Shown here: positions 7,417 through 18,087 of the stretch, in pieces | How the letters are laid out: every line of letters starts with the position of its first letter | How positions within the stretch are numbered: the first letter of the stretch is position 1 | DNA from: Polynucleobacter meluiroseus | Lineage (GTDB): Bacteria > Pseudomonadota > Gammaproteobacteria > Burkholderiales > Burkholderiaceae | DNA length: 64,000 bases | Assembly: GCA_945881875.1 (NCBI GenBank) | Contig: CAMCVH010000002.1 | Location: 62,001 to 126,000, forward strand | Direction of reading: 5' to 3' | The notes under the pieces: model-generated | Seen by the model: only the letters and a program-made list of their open reading frames with translations | What the model was told of the DNA's origin: nothing | Database searches by the model: none | Made by a program: the position numbers and the translations under genes

Positions 7417-10400
7417 ATGTCTTTAAATACTAACTTTGTACATCTGCGCCTCCATTCGGAATATTCCATTGTGGATGGGGCTGTACGGATAGATGATGCC
7501 ATTTCTGCAGCAGTGAAGGATGGAATGGGAGCTTTAGCTCTTACAGATTTGGGTAATGTCTTTGGTTTAGTGAAGTTTTATCAAGCGGCACGTAAAGAAG
7601 GGGTCAAGCCAATTGTGGGTAGTGATGTTTGGATTACCAATCCAGAAGACCGCGAAAAACCTTATCGTTTACAGCTCCTTGTGAAAAACCATCAGGGCTA
7701 CTTAAACCTCTGTGCATTACTCACTAAAGCATCATTAAGTAACCAATTTAGAGGGCGCGCTGAGGTTGACCCATTTTGGTTTGAAGAACATTCCGACGGC
7801 TTGATCGCATTATCAGGTGCGCGTTTTGGAGATATTGGTGTTGCATTATTAGCCGATCAATTACAGGAAGCCGAGTCGCGGGCTAAAGTTTGGGCTAAGT
7901 ATTTCCCTGAATCTTTTTACATCGAGATTCAAAGAGCAGGCCATCCACAGGATGAGCCGCATGTTCATGCAGCTGTCCAATTAGCTCATCAAATGAAGTT
8001 GCCCGTTGTGGCTACTCACTCAATTCAATTTATGAAGGGTAGTGACTACAACGCTCATGAAGCTAGAGTCTGTATTGCTGAGGGTGAGATTTTGGGTAAT
8101 CCTAAGCGGGTTCGTAAATTTTCAGCCGAGCAATATTTCAAAACTCAAGAAGAAATGCAGAAGCTTTTTTCTGATTTGCCTACGGCAATTACGCATAGTG
8201 TTGAGATCGCAAAACGTTGTAACTTAAGTCTTACCTTGGGTAAACCTCGATTGCCAGACTTTCCAGTGCCTGATGGTATGACTTTAGATGAATTCTTATT
8301 AGATAAAGCGATGGATGGTTTATCTAAACACTTATTGCATCTTTATCCGGATGAATCTATTCGTGAAGAGCAGCGACCTACTTATTTGGCGCGATTGAGG
8401 TTTGAGGTCAGCACGATTGCTCAAATGGGTTTCCCGGGGTACTTCTTAATCGTTGCAGATTTTATCAACTGGGCGAAAAATAATGGCGTGCCAGTAGGCC
8501 CAGGTCGTGGATCGGGTGCTGGTTCTTTGGTAGCCTATTCGTTAGGTATTACTGATCTCGATCCATTGCGCTATAACTTACTTTTTGAGCGTTTCTTAAA
8601 TCCAGAACGTGTTTCTATGCCTGACTTTGATATCGACTTTTGTCAGCATGGACGCGACCGCGTGATTGCCTACGTTAAAGACAAATATGGTAAGGATGCT
8701 GTTAGTCAAATTGCTACATTCGGAACAATGGCAGCGCGTGCAGCTATTCGAGATGTGGGTCGAGTACTAGAGCAACCTTATGGATTTGTTGATGGTATTT
8801 CAAAGCTGATTCCTAATAAGCCAGGTCAGCAAGTTACCATTGAGCAAGCTAAGAAGGATGAAAAATTATTAGCAGAGCGTGAATCTCGTGAAGAAGAAGT
8901 GAAGCAACTTCTAGGATTGGCTCAGCAGTTAGAGGGGATGACCCGTAACGTGGGTATGCATGCTGGAGGAGTTTTAATTGCGCCAGGTAAGTTAACTGAC
9001 TTCTGTCCCCTCTACACCCAAGGTAGTAAGGATGGTAAAGAGTCTAAAGATGGCAATGATACGGGCGTCATTAGCCAGTTTGACAAAGATGATGTTGAGG
9101 CAATTGGTCTTGTTAAGTTCGACTTTCTAGGTCTAACCACACTCACGATTTTGGATTGGGCCGAGCGTTATATCCATGAGCTTTACCCAGATAAAAAGGA
9201 TTGGCGAGTGGGGCAAGCCCCTCTTGATGACCCAATAGCTTTTGATATTTTAAAAACAGCTAATACGGTTGCTGTATTTCAGTTAGAAAGCCGCGGCATG
9301 CAAGGCATGTTGCGTGATGCTAAGCCAGATAGATTTGAAGACATCATCGCTCTAGTTGCTTTGTATCGACCGGGTCCGATGGATTTGATTCCCTCTTTTA
9401 TTGCTCGTAAGCATGGTAAAGAGCAGGTTCATTATCCAGATGTTCGAGTTGAGCCTGTTTTACAAGAAACCTACGGCATCATGGTGTATCAGGAGCAGGT
9501 GATGCAGATGGCTCAGATCATTGGAGGATATTCTCTCGGTGGTGCTGACTTGTTACGCCGTGCAATGGGTAAGAAAAAACCAGAAGAAATGGCGGAGCAC
9601 CGCCAGTTATTTAGGGATGGATCCGCTAAGAGCGGTATGAAAACCGATAAGGCCGACGAAATCTTTGACTTAATGGAAAAGTTTGCGGGCTATGGATTTA
9701 ATAAATCACACGCTGCAGCTTACGCATTATTGGCTTATCACACAGCATGGTTAAAGGCTCATTATCCCGCTGAATTTATGGCGGCAAACATGTCCTTGGC
9801 GATGGATGATACCGACAAGATCAAGATTCTTTATGAAGATTCAAAAGCTAACAATATCAAAATTTTGCCACCTGATGTGAACACCAGTGCCTATCATTTC
9901 ATGCCCTTGCGTGAAAATACTCAAGATTCAACTCAAGCTGCCACGATGATTCGTTATGGGTTGGGAGCTATTCGGGGAACTGGTGAGGCAGCGATCGAGC
10001 AAATCATTCAAGCACGGACAAATGAGCCCTTCAAAGATCTATTTGATTTTTGTTCAAGATTAGATCGTCGCGTTGTTAATCGTCGCACGATGGAAGCTCT
10101 GATTCGTTCTGGTGCTTTTGATTCGCTTTATGGGGGACATGATTCTCGCTCGACACTATTGGCATCCCTTCCAATTGCTATGGAGGCAGCTGATCAAGCA
10201 GAAGCTTCTGCTCAGCAAGTGAGCCTGTTCGATATGGCTGGTTCTGGTGATGAACATAAACCCGAATTAGTGAAAGAAGTCATATGGTTTGAAAAACGTC
10301 GTTTACAAGAAGAAAAAACAGCCTTAGGTCTTTATCTAACAGGTCATCTCTTTGATGCTTATAAAGATGAAGTTAGTCATTTTGTGAGAACGAACTTAAA

Positions 10401-10932
10401 CCAGTTAACTGAGGGTAAGGATCGTTTGATTGCGGGGATCATGACTTCAACGAGAAGCATGATGGGTCCACGCGGCAAGTTGATGATTGCTACGATTGAT
10501 GATGGCACGTCTCAAATTGAGGTGACTATATATAGTGAAATTTTTGAGCCTAATCGTCATTGGTTAAAAGAAGATGAGCTAATCATCGCAAAAGTGAGCG
10601 TGACACCAGATAAATTCTCAGGCGGCATGCGTGTGGTGGCAGATTCCATTATGGATGTCACCAGCGCTCGACTCAAGTTCGCTAGGAGTCTGCATGTGCA
10701 ATTACAACCTGGGATGGATATTCAGGGATTCAAAGAAAAAGTTGGCTCTTACATGGGCAAACAGGGTCAAGGTCTTTTAATGACAGCTGACGTGATTTCA
10801 AATGGGTCTGTATGTTTGGTGCAATTCCCAGATTCTTGGAAAATTTATCCAGATGATGACAACATCAGGGGTTTAAGTCAGGCTTTAAGCGGGGCGGGTG
10901 CACAGGGATCCATTGAAGTAAAGTACGCTTAG
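7417..10932 (+). CDS. dnaE: DNA polymerase III alpha subunit
   Basis: Replicative DNA polymerase of the chromosome. The 1171-residue protein has the family's usual length. It opens with a PHP domain ([15 protein letters not shown]), and the polymerase palm carries PDFDIDF around residues 402-408, which supplies two catalytic Asp. Further on are [10 protein letters not shown], the helix-hairpin-helix region ([15 protein letters not shown]), an OB-fold segment near residue 1000 and a QVSLFDMAG clamp-binding-like stretch near residue 930. The start matches other DnaE proteins. No Shine-Dalgarno sequence precedes it, and its promoter must lie inside gluQ. Confidence 0.98.
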   Translation: MSLNTNFVHLRLHSEYSIVDGAVRIDDAISAAVKDGMGALALTDLGNVFGLVKFYQAARKEGVKPIVGSDVWITNPEDREKPYRLQLLVKNHQGYLNLCALLTKASLSNQFRGRAEVDPFWFEEHSDGLIALSGARFGDIGVALLADQLQEAESRAKVWAKYFPESFYIEIQRAGHPQDEPHVHAAVQLAHQMKLPVVATHSIQFMKGSDYNAHEARVCIAEGEILGNPKRVRKFSAEQYFKTQEEMQKLFSDLPTAITHSVEIAKRCNLSLTLGKPRLPDFPVPDGMTLDEFLLDKAMDGLSKHLLHLYPDESIREEQRPTYLARLRFEVSTIAQMGFPGYFLIVADFINWAKNNGVPVGPGRGSGAGSLVAYSLGITDLDPLRYNLLFERFLNPERVSMPDFDIDFCQHGRDRVIAYVKDKYGKDAVSQIATFGTMAARAAIRDVGRVLEQPYGFVDGISKLIPNKPGQQVTIEQAKKDEKLLAERESREEEVKQLLGLAQQLEGMTRNVGMHAGGVLIAPGKLTDFCPLYTQGSKDGKESKDGNDTGVISQFDKDDVEAIGLVKFDFLGLTTLTILDWAERYIHELYPDKKDWRVGQAPLDDPIAFDILKTANTVAVFQLESRGMQGMLRDAKPDRFEDIIALVALYRPGPMDLIPSFIARKHGKEQVHYPDVRVEPVLQETYGIMVYQEQVMQMAQIIGGYSLGGADLLRRAMGKKKPEEMAEHRQLFRDGSAKSGMKTDKADEIFDLMEKFAGYGFNKSHAAAYALLAYHTAWLKAHYPAEFMAANMSLAMDDTDKIKILYEDSKANNIKILPPDVNTSAYHFMPLRENTQDSTQAATMIRYGLGAIRGTGEAAIEQIIQARTNEPFKDLFDFCSRLDRRVVNRRTMEALIRSGAFDSLYGGHDSRSTLLASLPIAMEAADQAEASAQQVSLFDMAGSGDEHKPELVKEVIWFEKRRLQEEKTALGLYLTGHLFDAYKDEVSHFVRTNLNQLTEGKDRLIAGIMTSTRSMMGPRGKLMIATIDDGTSQIEVTIYSEIFEPNRHWLKEDELIIAKVSVTPDKFSGGMRVVADSIMDVTSARLKFARSLHVQLQPGMDIQGFKEKVGSYMGKQGQGLLMTADVISNGSVCLVQFPDSWKIYPDDDNIRGLSQALSGAGAQGSIEVKYA

Positions 10933-10958
10933 CAAAGAAGTGTGGAAAGCATTTGCTA
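10930..10958. terminator. possible bidirectional terminator between dnaE and a glycosyltransferase gene
   Basis: TAGCAAA (beginning at the dnaE stop) and TTTGCTA form a 7-bp stem with a 15-base loop in the 27-base gap between convergent genes. The following tract is only partly T-rich, so this is a weak candidate. Confidence 0.35.
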
Positions 10959-10959
10959 C

Positions 10960-12048
10960 TTATTTAATCCCGTAAGAATGAACAGCATTTAATACTGAAT
11001 CAACAGATAAATTCACAAGACAATCACTACGACTATTGGGGTGATCATCACAGCCAGCTTTACGACAAGGAACACAATCCCCTGGCCCTTGAATAATCGT
11101 AACATTCCCTACCTTTTGGGTCAGTGATCTTAGTTGGTAAGGTTGTTTGCCAATAAATCCATTAGGCCAAGGACCAAAATTAGTAGGAGGTGTCGCGCCA
11201 AAGAGAACAATGGTTGGAGCATTACATGCTGTAGCTAAGTGTGTGACTGAAGTATCAACCCCGATATACAAATTAGTTTGTCGCAAAAGAGTGCCCAGTT
11301 GATCAAGTTTTAAGCGACCATCTAAATTTAGAATTTTTTCTTTGGCTGAGGGGCTTAATAAATCAATGATTGATTCATTGAGTTCCCTATCTTGAGCAAT
11401 AGGAGCTCCACTTAAAATAATCTGGTAGTTTTTACTAAGTATTTCAATCAACTTAACCCAATTAGCAAGTGGCCAACGTTTATAGGCTGTTAGGGGGGCT
11501 GGGTGTATCACGATAATCGGGTGACTTAACTGCTCTTGAATGTCCGCTGGAAGGTCAACAGCTTGGGGTGGCGTCACTGAAATACCAGTACCAAATAGAT
11601 CTTCATCATTTAGCCATATTTCCATTAGGCGCAGTTTTTCAGTAATGACATGTTGATGAAAATAATCAACCTCAACTGTATGAAGGCAAACTTTCTTTTT
11701 CCACCAATTTAACTTTGGTTCGCTTGGAATGACACCAACGCGATGTCTTGCTGCTACTAATCCATAGATATAAGCGCGATCACTTGGCTGAGTAATGAAA
11801 GCTAAATCATATCTTTGAAATAACTGAAAAAACTGCTTCAGGTAATCCATGAGCTTAGGACGAGGTTTCGTGGTAATCAGCTTATGAATATCTGAATTGC
11901 CCGTCAGCATATGCATGCTATTTTGGTAGCCTAAAAAATCAATTTGAGCACTAGGCCATTTTTTCTTGATGGCACTGACTAATGGTGTTGTGATGAGCGT
12001 GTCCCCAATTTGTCGGGTGGCAATAATTAATATTTTTTTTACGCGCAT
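10960..12048 (-). CDS. glycosyltransferase family 9 (lipopolysaccharide heptosyltransferase-like)
   Basis: GT9 enzyme, probably adding heptose to the lipopolysaccharide inner core at the cytoplasmic face. The 362 residues start with KKILIIATRQIGDTLITTPL, the family's N-terminal Rossmann signature. Later come HPAPLTAYKRWPLANWVKLI and the nucleotide-sugar segment YIGVDTSVTHLATACNAPTIVLFG. A Cys-rich stretch (GDCVPCRKAGCD) near the C-terminus resembles WaaQ-type heptosyltransferase III. It is last of three co-directional glycosyltransferase genes opposite msbA. Acceptor and donor are inferred from family and context. Confidence 0.85.
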   Translation of the reverse strand: MRVKKILIIATRQIGDTLITTPLVSAIKKKWPSAQIDFLGYQNSMHMLTGNSDIHKLITTKPRPKLMDYLKQFFQLFQRYDLAFITQPSDRAYIYGLVAARHRVGVIPSEPKLNWWKKKVCLHTVEVDYFHQHVITEKLRLMEIWLNDEDLFGTGISVTPPQAVDLPADIQEQLSHPIIVIHPAPLTAYKRWPLANWVKLIEILSKNYQIILSGAPIAQDRELNESIIDLLSPSAKEKILNLDGRLKLDQLGTLLRQTNLYIGVDTSVTHLATACNAPTIVLFGATPPTNFGPWPNGFIGKQPYQLRSLTQKVGNVTIIQGPGDCVPCRKAGCDDHPNSRSDCLVNLSVDSVLNAVHSYGIK

Positions 12049-12056
12049 AAGTTTAA

Positions 12057-12836
12057 TTAATTTGATTTAGCTAATATTTTGGCGCGAACAATTGCCGCAT
12101 TTCTTTCTGCGGTTTCTTTATTAGCTATCTTATGCCATAGATGAATGACCTCTGTTGCCCACGCGCCTGATTTACGGATCACTCCTTGACTTTGCAAGCG
12201 GTAAATAAAATCAGCATCTTCATGACCCCAACCTATAAGAGTTTCATCGAAACCTCCGATCTCAAGGGCATCAGATTTCCAACAAGCCATATTGCACCCT
12301 TTGATGCGCCGCCACTCAAACTCTTTATATAAGCGCATGGGGTGATTGGGTAGCTTGATGAACAATGCCAACCATTTATTAATGAGTCCCTTAAAACCCC
12401 AAATTAGAGCTGTTGCACCTAAAAGTTTTGAAGACCATTGGCCGGAATCGCAAAGTTTTTTCGTTAAAGATTCTGTGCTCAGAATTCTACTGCCGGTTAC
12501 TACATGGTTTTTTTCAGACAGTTTTCTATGCTGTGCGATAAAGTCAGGTTGCGGGATGCAGTCCCCATCCAAAAAAACCAAATAATCACCTTTCGCAGTA
12601 TGAATTCCTTTATTTAGTATTAGAGTTTTTCTGAATCCAAGGTCTTCTTGCCACAAGTGATAAATATTGACAGGGTAATTTAATTGAAATTTCTCGATTA
12701 ACTTTTTTGTATCTTCTTTAGAGCCATCATCACAGATAACAATCTCAAAGTCATTATCAGTTTGTTGCTTTAGTGCCTGGAGACACAATGACAGAGCTTG
12801 TGGCCAGTTATAGGTTGCTAATAAGACGCTAATCAA
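12057..12836 (-). CDS. family 2 glycosyltransferase with galactosyltransferase-type C-terminus
   Basis: 259-residue GT-A enzyme. MISVLLATYNWPQALSLC opens the nucleotide-sugar domain, VFLDGDCIPQPDF carries a DxD-like metal site (about residues 91-103), and GGFDETLIGWGHEDADFIYRL near residue 195 is the signature of the Glyco_transf_7C domain. No membrane helix is apparent. It sits between a WaaE-like and a GT9 gene, one base after the former's stop codon, so it probably extends the lipopolysaccharide core or a related surface glycan. The sugar is unknown. Confidence 0.82.
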   Translation of the reverse strand: MISVLLATYNWPQALSLCLQALKQQTDNDFEIVICDDGSKEDTKKLIEKFQLNYPVNIYHLWQEDLGFRKTLILNKGIHTAKGDYLVFLDGDCIPQPDFIAQHRKLSEKNHVVTGSRILSTESLTKKLCDSGQWSSKLLGATALIWGFKGLINKWLALFIKLPNHPMRLYKEFEWRRIKGCNMACWKSDALEIGGFDETLIGWGHEDADFIYRLQSQGVIRKSGAWATEVIHLWHKIANKETAERNAAIVRAKILAKSN

Positions 12837-12837
12837 T

Positions 12838-13593
12838 TTACTTTTCTATACCTTTTTGTAGTAACCAAATTTTAATATAGCGGTAATAAGTGCCCTCTGC
12901 ATTTGAGATAGCTAAAGCCAATCCCTGTGGACCATCTAAAAAACCTAGACGTAAAAAATAAGTTCTAAAAAATGCCCAAATAGAGTGACTTACTGCTTTG
13001 CCAACAGATGAGCGCTTTCCTTTTTTAAATGCTTCTTCCGCTGAAGCGGTCGAATAGACATCAATTTTCTTCAGTACTTGTGAGAAATCTCTATAGCTGT
13101 AATGCAAAAAATGATTTTTCAGTTGACCTACATCACTATTCGGTAAAAGTCTCTCATGCACCAAATGATCGGAAAATTTTGCTGTTCCTTTTTTAAAAAG
13201 TCGATCAACATAGTCTGGGTACCACCCAGAATGTTTCATAAAACGACCACAATACCAAGATGATCTAGGGATAGCGTAACAATCTTGACCAGAATTTGAT
13301 TGAATCACTTCTAAGATTTCATTTTTGAGCTCTGGAGTGACTCTTTCATCAGCATCAATTGATAGTACCCAGTCTTGAGTGGCTAGATTTAAGGCGCGGT
13401 TCTTTTGTGGACCAAAACCAGGCCAATCCGAGGTTATTTCAACTTTTGCGCCGAAAGATTGGGCAATTGAAATCGTTTGATCAGTACTCTGACTATCAAG
13501 GATAATGATCTCATTAGCGAAAGAAACACTCTCAAGACAGTCCTTGAGATTTGCTTCTTCATTTTTAGTAATTAAGATAACAGATAAGCCCAT
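12838..13593 (-). CDS. waaE: family 2 glycosyltransferase, WaaE/KdtX-like (LPS core)
   Basis: 251-residue GT2 enzyme closely patterned on WaaE (KdtX), the β-1,4-glucosyltransferase of the inner core in several Gram-negatives. Features: SVILITKNEEANLKDCLES at the start, IILDSQSTDQTI, the metal-binding LSIDADERVTPELK near residue 95, and WYPDYVDRLFKKG. It is the first gene of the three-gene glycosyltransferase run and is divergent from msbA, 39 bases away. That fits a shared surface-lipid function. Confidence 0.84.
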   Translation of the reverse strand: MGLSVILITKNEEANLKDCLESVSFANEIIILDSQSTDQTISIAQSFGAKVEITSDWPGFGPQKNRALNLATQDWVLSIDADERVTPELKNEILEVIQSNSGQDCYAIPRSSWYCGRFMKHSGWYPDYVDRLFKKGTAKFSDHLVHERLLPNSDVGQLKNHFLHYSYRDFSQVLKKIDVYSTASAEEAFKKGKRSSVGKAVSHSIWAFFRTYFLRLGFLDGPQGLALAISNAEGTYYRYIKIWLLQKGIEK

Positions 13594-13632
13594 GATGGGA
13601 TGTTAGCACCGGTGTAGGTTACGATTCAGGTT

Positions 13633-15435
13633 ATGGACTCAAATAGTATCAATATTAGTACTCAAACAGCTCTTAAGCGCATTTTAAGATATGCGATTCC
13701 TCATAAGGTGGCGGTAGCCCTTGCCTTGTTCGGTCTAACTATCGTGGCTGCGTCAGAGACAGCTATTCCAGCTCTTTTAAAGCCCTTATTAGACCGAGGC
13801 TTTACCGGTCAGTTGGATAACAAGTTATGGCATGTTCCTGCCTTTTTAGTGGGTTTGGCATTTATTCGTGGTTTAGCCCAATTTGGCTCAAATTACGCAC
13901 TTAGCCACATCACCAACTCTGTCTTGTTTAAATTGCGTGAGCAAATGTTTAATCGTTTGCTCCAAGCCCCAGCAGATCTATTTCAAAATCGCTCTGCAGC
14001 CTCGCTCATTAATGCAGTAGTGTTTGAGGTCAATGCAGTTTTACAAGTCATCACCAGTATTGCAATGAACTTGGTAAGAGATAGTTTGACCGTGATAGGT
14101 TTAATGGCTTATCTTTTTTATCTCAATTGGCGTTTGACTTTATTAATTTTGATCATTTTCCCAATCATTGGTTTTATGGTGAAGTTGATCAATACGCGTT
14201 TACGCAAACTCCATAAGGTCAGCCAAGATATGACCAATGAACTTTCTTATATTGTTGAAGAAAGTGTTGGCGGTTATAAGGTAGTCAAACTACATGGTGG
14301 TGAGACTTATGAAAAACAACGCTTCTCATTAATTGCTAATAAGTTACGTCGTTACTCAATGAAGATTGCAGTTGCAGGTGGCCTTAATCATCCTATCACT
14401 CAGTTTGTTGCTTCGATTGCTTTGTCTGGTGTTCTTTTGGCAGCTCTCTTTCAGTCATCGATGGCAGAAACAACTGTTGGTGGTTTTGTGGCTTTTGTTA
14501 CTGCTTTGATTTTGATTATTTCCCCACTTAAGCATTTAGCAGATCTTAATCAACCCCTTCAAAGAGGTATTGCAGCAGCAGACATGATTTTTAAATTGAT
14601 GGATCAGCCTATTGAGGAAGATCAGACTCGTCAATCAGGTGCTATTAGAATTAGTAAATCTAAGGGTGATCTTGAGTTTAAAAATGTACAGTTTTCTTAT
14701 CAGGGATTGGCGACCTTAAATCCAAGCGATGGCTTAGTTGCAAAAGACATACTGAAAAATATTGATTTAAAAATCCCAGCGGGCGAAGTGGTTGCTTTTG
14801 TTGGACCCTCAGGTAGCGGTAAATCTACCTTGGTTAATTTACTACCTCGATTCTTTATACCAACATCAGGCTCTATTAGTTTGGATGGGGTTGATATACA
14901 AAATATAGATCTTAAGGATTTGCGCCAGCAAATGGCTTTTGTGAGTCAAGATGTTGTCTTATTCAACGACACAATTGCAGCTAACGTCGCTTATGGTGTG
15001 AAAAGTCCTGAAGAGATAGATCGTGGATTAGTTCAAGAGGCTTTGCAAGCAGCTAATCTCACAGAATTTGTAAAAGAGTTGCCAGACGGTATTGATACAC
15101 AGGTGGGTGATAACGGTAATCGCCTATCAGGTGGTCAGCGTCAACGCTTAGCAATTGCTAGAGCTATTTATAAAGATGCGCCAATTTTGATCTTAGACGA
15201 GGCTACCTCTGCTCTAGATTCTGAATCTGAGCGTCAAGTACAAGAGGCTCTTGAAACCTTGATGCAAGGCCGAACCACCTTAATGATTGCCCACCGTTTA
15301 TCAACCATTGAGAATGCTAGCCGTATCGTTGTACTTGATCACGGCAAGATTGTTGAGAATGGCTCACATACAGAACTAATGGCTCTGAATGGGCTCTATG
15401 CCAGCTTGCATCGGCTACAGTTTTCGCAAGCTTAA
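13633..15435 (+). CDS. msbA: lipid A export ABC transporter (permease-ATPase)
   Basis: Flips lipid A-core from the inner to the outer leaflet of the inner membrane, driven by ATP. The 600 residues comprise an exporter-type six-helix domain (about 20-310) and an ATPase domain (about 340-600) with Walker [11 protein letters not shown] loop [11 protein letters not shown], signature [14 protein letters not shown], Walker [14 protein letters not shown] and H-loop IAHRLSTI. The length is standard for MsbA half-transporters. Divergence from the LPS glycosyltransferase genes supports lipid A as substrate. Confidence 0.92.
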   Translation: MDSNSINISTQTALKRILRYAIPHKVAVALALFGLTIVAASETAIPALLKPLLDRGFTGQLDNKLWHVPAFLVGLAFIRGLAQFGSNYALSHITNSVLFKLREQMFNRLLQAPADLFQNRSAASLINAVVFEVNAVLQVITSIAMNLVRDSLTVIGLMAYLFYLNWRLTLLILIIFPIIGFMVKLINTRLRKLHKVSQDMTNELSYIVEESVGGYKVVKLHGGETYEKQRFSLIANKLRRYSMKIAVAGGLNHPITQFVASIALSGVLLAALFQSSMAETTVGGFVAFVTALILIISPLKHLADLNQPLQRGIAAADMIFKLMDQPIEEDQTRQSGAIRISKSKGDLEFKNVQFSYQGLATLNPSDGLVAKDILKNIDLKIPAGEVVAFVGPSGSGKSTLVNLLPRFFIPTSGSISLDGVDIQNIDLKDLRQQMAFVSQDVVLFNDTIAANVAYGVKSPEEIDRGLVQEALQAANLTEFVKELPDGIDTQVGDNGNRLSGGQRQRLAIARAIYKDAPILILDEATSALDSESERQVQEALETLMQGRTTLMIAHRLSTIENASRIVVLDHGKIVENGSHTELMALNGLYASLHRLQFSQA

Positions 15436-15439
15436 CTAT

Positions 15440-16903
15440 TTAACTCAAAACAATATCGTATTGTTCTTGGTTAAAGCTTGACTCTGCTTGAAGCCGTATA
15501 GGCTTTGCAATGAAGTCAATTAATTGTGCGATATGACCGCTTTCCTCCTCCAGGAAGCGATCAATCACATCAGCGCTTGCAATGATTCGGAATTCTTTAG
15601 GGTTGAACTGTCGATGTTCTCTTAGGACTTCTCTTAAGATCTCATAACAAATACTTTGCGCTGTTTTAACTTGCCCCTTGCCTTGACAGATGTCACAAGG
15701 TTCGCATAACAAATGAGCCAAAGACTCTCTCGTCCGCTTACGAGTCATTTCAACCAAGCCTAAAGATGAAAAAGGATTGATTGAGGTTTTTGTTCTATCC
15801 CGGCTTAGATTTTTATTTAGCTCTTCTAAAACAGCCTGCTGGTGTTCTTGGCTGTGCATATCAACAAAATCGATAATGATGATGCCACCTAAATTACGTA
15901 ATCGGAGTTGGCGTGCAATATTTTGAGCAGCTTCTAGATTTGTTTTATAAATCGTGTCATCAAAAGTTTTTGCGCCCACATAGCTACCGGTGTTCACATC
16001 AATGGTTGTCATCGACTCTGTTTGATCAATCATCAAATAGCCGCCTGATTTGAGATCAACTCTGCGACCAAGTGCGCGATTAATTTCTGACTCGGTGTCA
16101 TACAAGTCAAATAAAGGTCTCTCGCCACGATATAAAACCAATTTATCTAATTGGTTAGGCATAAAGTTTTTAGCAAATTCTTTTAACTTTTCTAAGTTCT
16201 CTAAAGAATCAACTCTGATTTGGCCCGTGGCATCAGTTGCTAAATCTCTCAATACACGTTCAGATAAGCTGAGATCTTGGTGGAGTAGGCTAGGTGCCGG
16301 AAGGCGAGAGCTAAGGTCTTTGATTTTCTTCCAAGTGGCACCAAGGTACGTAAGGTCATTGGATAGCTCTTGATCTTCTGCATCTTCGGCGCTAGTTCTA
16401 AGGATGTAGCTGCCTTGCTCACCGGCTGGCATGAGTGCTTGAAAACGTTTTTTGAGAGCATCTCGATCCTCTTGGTTCTCAATTTTTTGTGAGATGCCAA
16501 TTTGATTGCCATTATCTTCTTGAGGTAAGTAAACTAAATTACGTCCAGCAATGCTTATATGAGTGCTCAAACGCGCACCCTTTGTTCCTAAGGGGTCTTT
16601 TAAAACTTGTACCAAAATTGTTTGGCCATCAAATACTAATTTTTCAATTGGAGCGTTGTCAGGCTTTGAATTTTTAGGCATCCATAGATCTGCCACATGC
16701 AAAAAAGCTGCTTTATCTAGACCGATATCCACAAATGCAGATTGCATACCAGGTAGTACACGAGTCACTTTACCTAAATAGACGTTACCAACCATACCTC
16801 GGCTTTGGCTACGCTCGATATGAAGTTCCTGAACCATCCCTTGCTGAATGAGCGCCACCCTTGTTTCTTGGGGAGTGATGTTAACTAGGATTTCTTCAGT
16901 CAT
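15440..16903 (-). CDS. rng: ribonuclease G
   Basis: Endoribonuclease that matures the 16S rRNA 5' end and helps mRNA decay. The 487 residues begin with an S1 RNA-binding domain (GNVYLGKVTRVLPGMQSAFVDI), followed by the catalytic DNase-I-like fold with TIDVNTGSYVG and IIIDFVDM, the two Asp-bearing motifs. The Zn-link CEPCDICQGKG follows. It lacks the long RNase E scaffold tail, so RNase G is preferred. It is the last gene of the leftward housekeeping run, next to maf as in E. coli (yhdE-rng). Confidence 0.95.
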   Translation of the reverse strand: MTEEILVNITPQETRVALIQQGMVQELHIERSQSRGMVGNVYLGKVTRVLPGMQSAFVDIGLDKAAFLHVADLWMPKNSKPDNAPIEKLVFDGQTILVQVLKDPLGTKGARLSTHISIAGRNLVYLPQEDNGNQIGISQKIENQEDRDALKKRFQALMPAGEQGSYILRTSAEDAEDQELSNDLTYLGATWKKIKDLSSRLPAPSLLHQDLSLSERVLRDLATDATGQIRVDSLENLEKLKEFAKNFMPNQLDKLVLYRGERPLFDLYDTESEINRALGRRVDLKSGGYLMIDQTESMTTIDVNTGSYVGAKTFDDTIYKTNLEAAQNIARQLRLRNLGGIIIIDFVDMHSQEHQQAVLEELNKNLSRDRTKTSINPFSSLGLVEMTRKRTRESLAHLLCEPCDICQGKGQVKTAQSICYEILREVLREHRQFNPKEFRIIASADVIDRFLEEESGHIAQLIDFIAKPIRLQAESSFNQEQYDIVLS

Positions 16904-16922
16904 GGTTCTACTTAATAGGTAA

Positions 16923-17612
16923 TTAACGAGAAGTATTTAAGTCAAACTGTACATCAGATGCTTGAAGTAATTGAGCTGTTTCAAATAAAGGTAAACCCAT
17001 AATACCGCTGAAGCTGCCTTGAATGTTTTCAATAAAACAAGCGGCTAAGCCTTGAATGCCATAAGCACCTGCTTTACCGAATGGCTCACTGCTAGCGACA
17101 TAACTAGAGATCAGTGACTCACTCAACATCTTAAAAGTTAGTTGAGAGCTAGATACTAATAAAAGGGGTGAGCTATCAACGCTTTCTCTATCACTAATTT
17201 CTCCCAATTCTGTGACAGACGTTTGATTCAGTAAAGCAACCGCCGTATGAACTTGATGAGTGCTACCACTTAATAGATGAAGAATGCGATGGGCATCTTC
17301 ATGATCTATGGGTTTACCTAAAATACTTTCTTTGCCATTGATGCTAACAGCTACAGTTGTATCAGCACATAAGATAGGTGCCCACACCAGCTTACGTCGC
17401 TTCAATCTCTGATGAGCTGCTTCAAGCTTAGCTAAAGTCACTCGCTTGACATAATTAAGAGGGCTCTCATCATCGATTTCTGCCTCAAGTGATTCTGCAT
17501 CCTCATCAGAGTCAGCAAGCAAAAGCTCAAACCGAACTCCGATTTGTTGCAGAAGTTCTTGGCGTCTAGGGCTTTGTGAAGCCAGGTAAATGTAGGGATG
17601 CATTTGCTCCAT
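16923..17612 (-). CDS. maf: Maf-family nucleoside triphosphate pyrophosphatase (YhdE type)
   Basis: Hydrolyses non-canonical nucleotides or dTTP/UTP to monophosphates. The 229 residues have the Maf start YLASQSPRRQELLQQIG with the conserved SPRR, then CADTTVAVSINGKESILGKP and a C-terminal GKAGAYGIQGLAACFI. It is longer than the usual 190-200, with additional residues at about 25-45 and 125-150. Adjacency to rng favours the YhdE subgroup. It may contribute to septum inhibition, as described for Maf. Confidence 0.9.
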   Translation of the reverse strand: MEQMHPYIYLASQSPRRQELLQQIGVRFELLLADSDEDAESLEAEIDDESPLNYVKRVTLAKLEAAHQRLKRRKLVWAPILCADTTVAVSINGKESILGKPIDHEDAHRILHLLSGSTHQVHTAVALLNQTSVTELGEISDRESVDSSPLLLVSSSQLTFKMLSESLISSYVASSEPFGKAGAYGIQGLAACFIENIQGSFSGIMGLPLFETAQLLQASDVQFDLNTSR

Positions 17613-17619
17613 TACTCAC

Positions 17620-18063
17620 TTAAACTCGGTGGTAGGGGTGGCCTTGGATTACCGTCCAAGCTCGATAGAGCTGCTCCACCAAAATGACTCGAGCCATGGC
17701 ATGTGGCAAAGTCATGCTAGAAAGACGCATCATCGACTGTGCTTCTTTCTTAAGTTCTGGATCAAGACCATCAGCTCCACCAATTAGTAAAACAATATCT
17801 TTACCGTTTTGGCGCCAATCATTCATTTGATTCGCTAGATCTTGCGTAGAGACATCCTTACCGCGCTCATCAAGCGCAATGATGTGACAACCCTTTGGGA
17901 TGGCTTCACGGATCTTCACAGCCTCTTTTGAAGGACTGAGATCTGGCTTAAGTTCTTTAATATAGATGGCGCAGTCAACAGGCATGCGCTTGACGTAATC
18001 TTGGGTTGCTGTTTCAGCCCAGGCAGGCATTTTATGACCGACAGCGATGACCCAGAATTTCAT
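17620..18063 (-). CDS. rlmH: 23S rRNA (pseudouridine-1915-N3)-methyltransferase
   Basis: SPOUT methyltransferase that methylates pseudouridine 1915 in helix 69 of 70S ribosomes. The 147 residues match the family: MKFWVIAVGHKMPAWAE at the start, HIIALDERGKDVSTQDLA, the knot segment VLLIGGADGLDPELK, and the end GHPYHRV. RsfS follows upstream in the same operon (24-base gap), the same pairing as in E. coli. Confidence 0.95.
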   Translation of the reverse strand: MKFWVIAVGHKMPAWAETATQDYVKRMPVDCAIYIKELKPDLSPSKEAVKIREAIPKGCHIIALDERGKDVSTQDLANQMNDWRQNGKDIVLLIGGADGLDPELKKEAQSMMRLSSMTLPHAMARVILVEQLYRAWTVIQGHPYHRV

Positions 18064-18087
18064 AAATTCAAAAAATAATGAAAACCA

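Noticed and set aside
12346-12585. 79-codon open frame antisense to a glycosyltransferase gene
   Set aside because: It lies wholly inside the GT2 gene, whose metal-site and C-terminal motifs are intact.
15990-16800. Several open frames of 60-107 codons opposite or within rng
   Set aside because: RNase G covers this stretch with all its motifs; the others lack start sites and family features.
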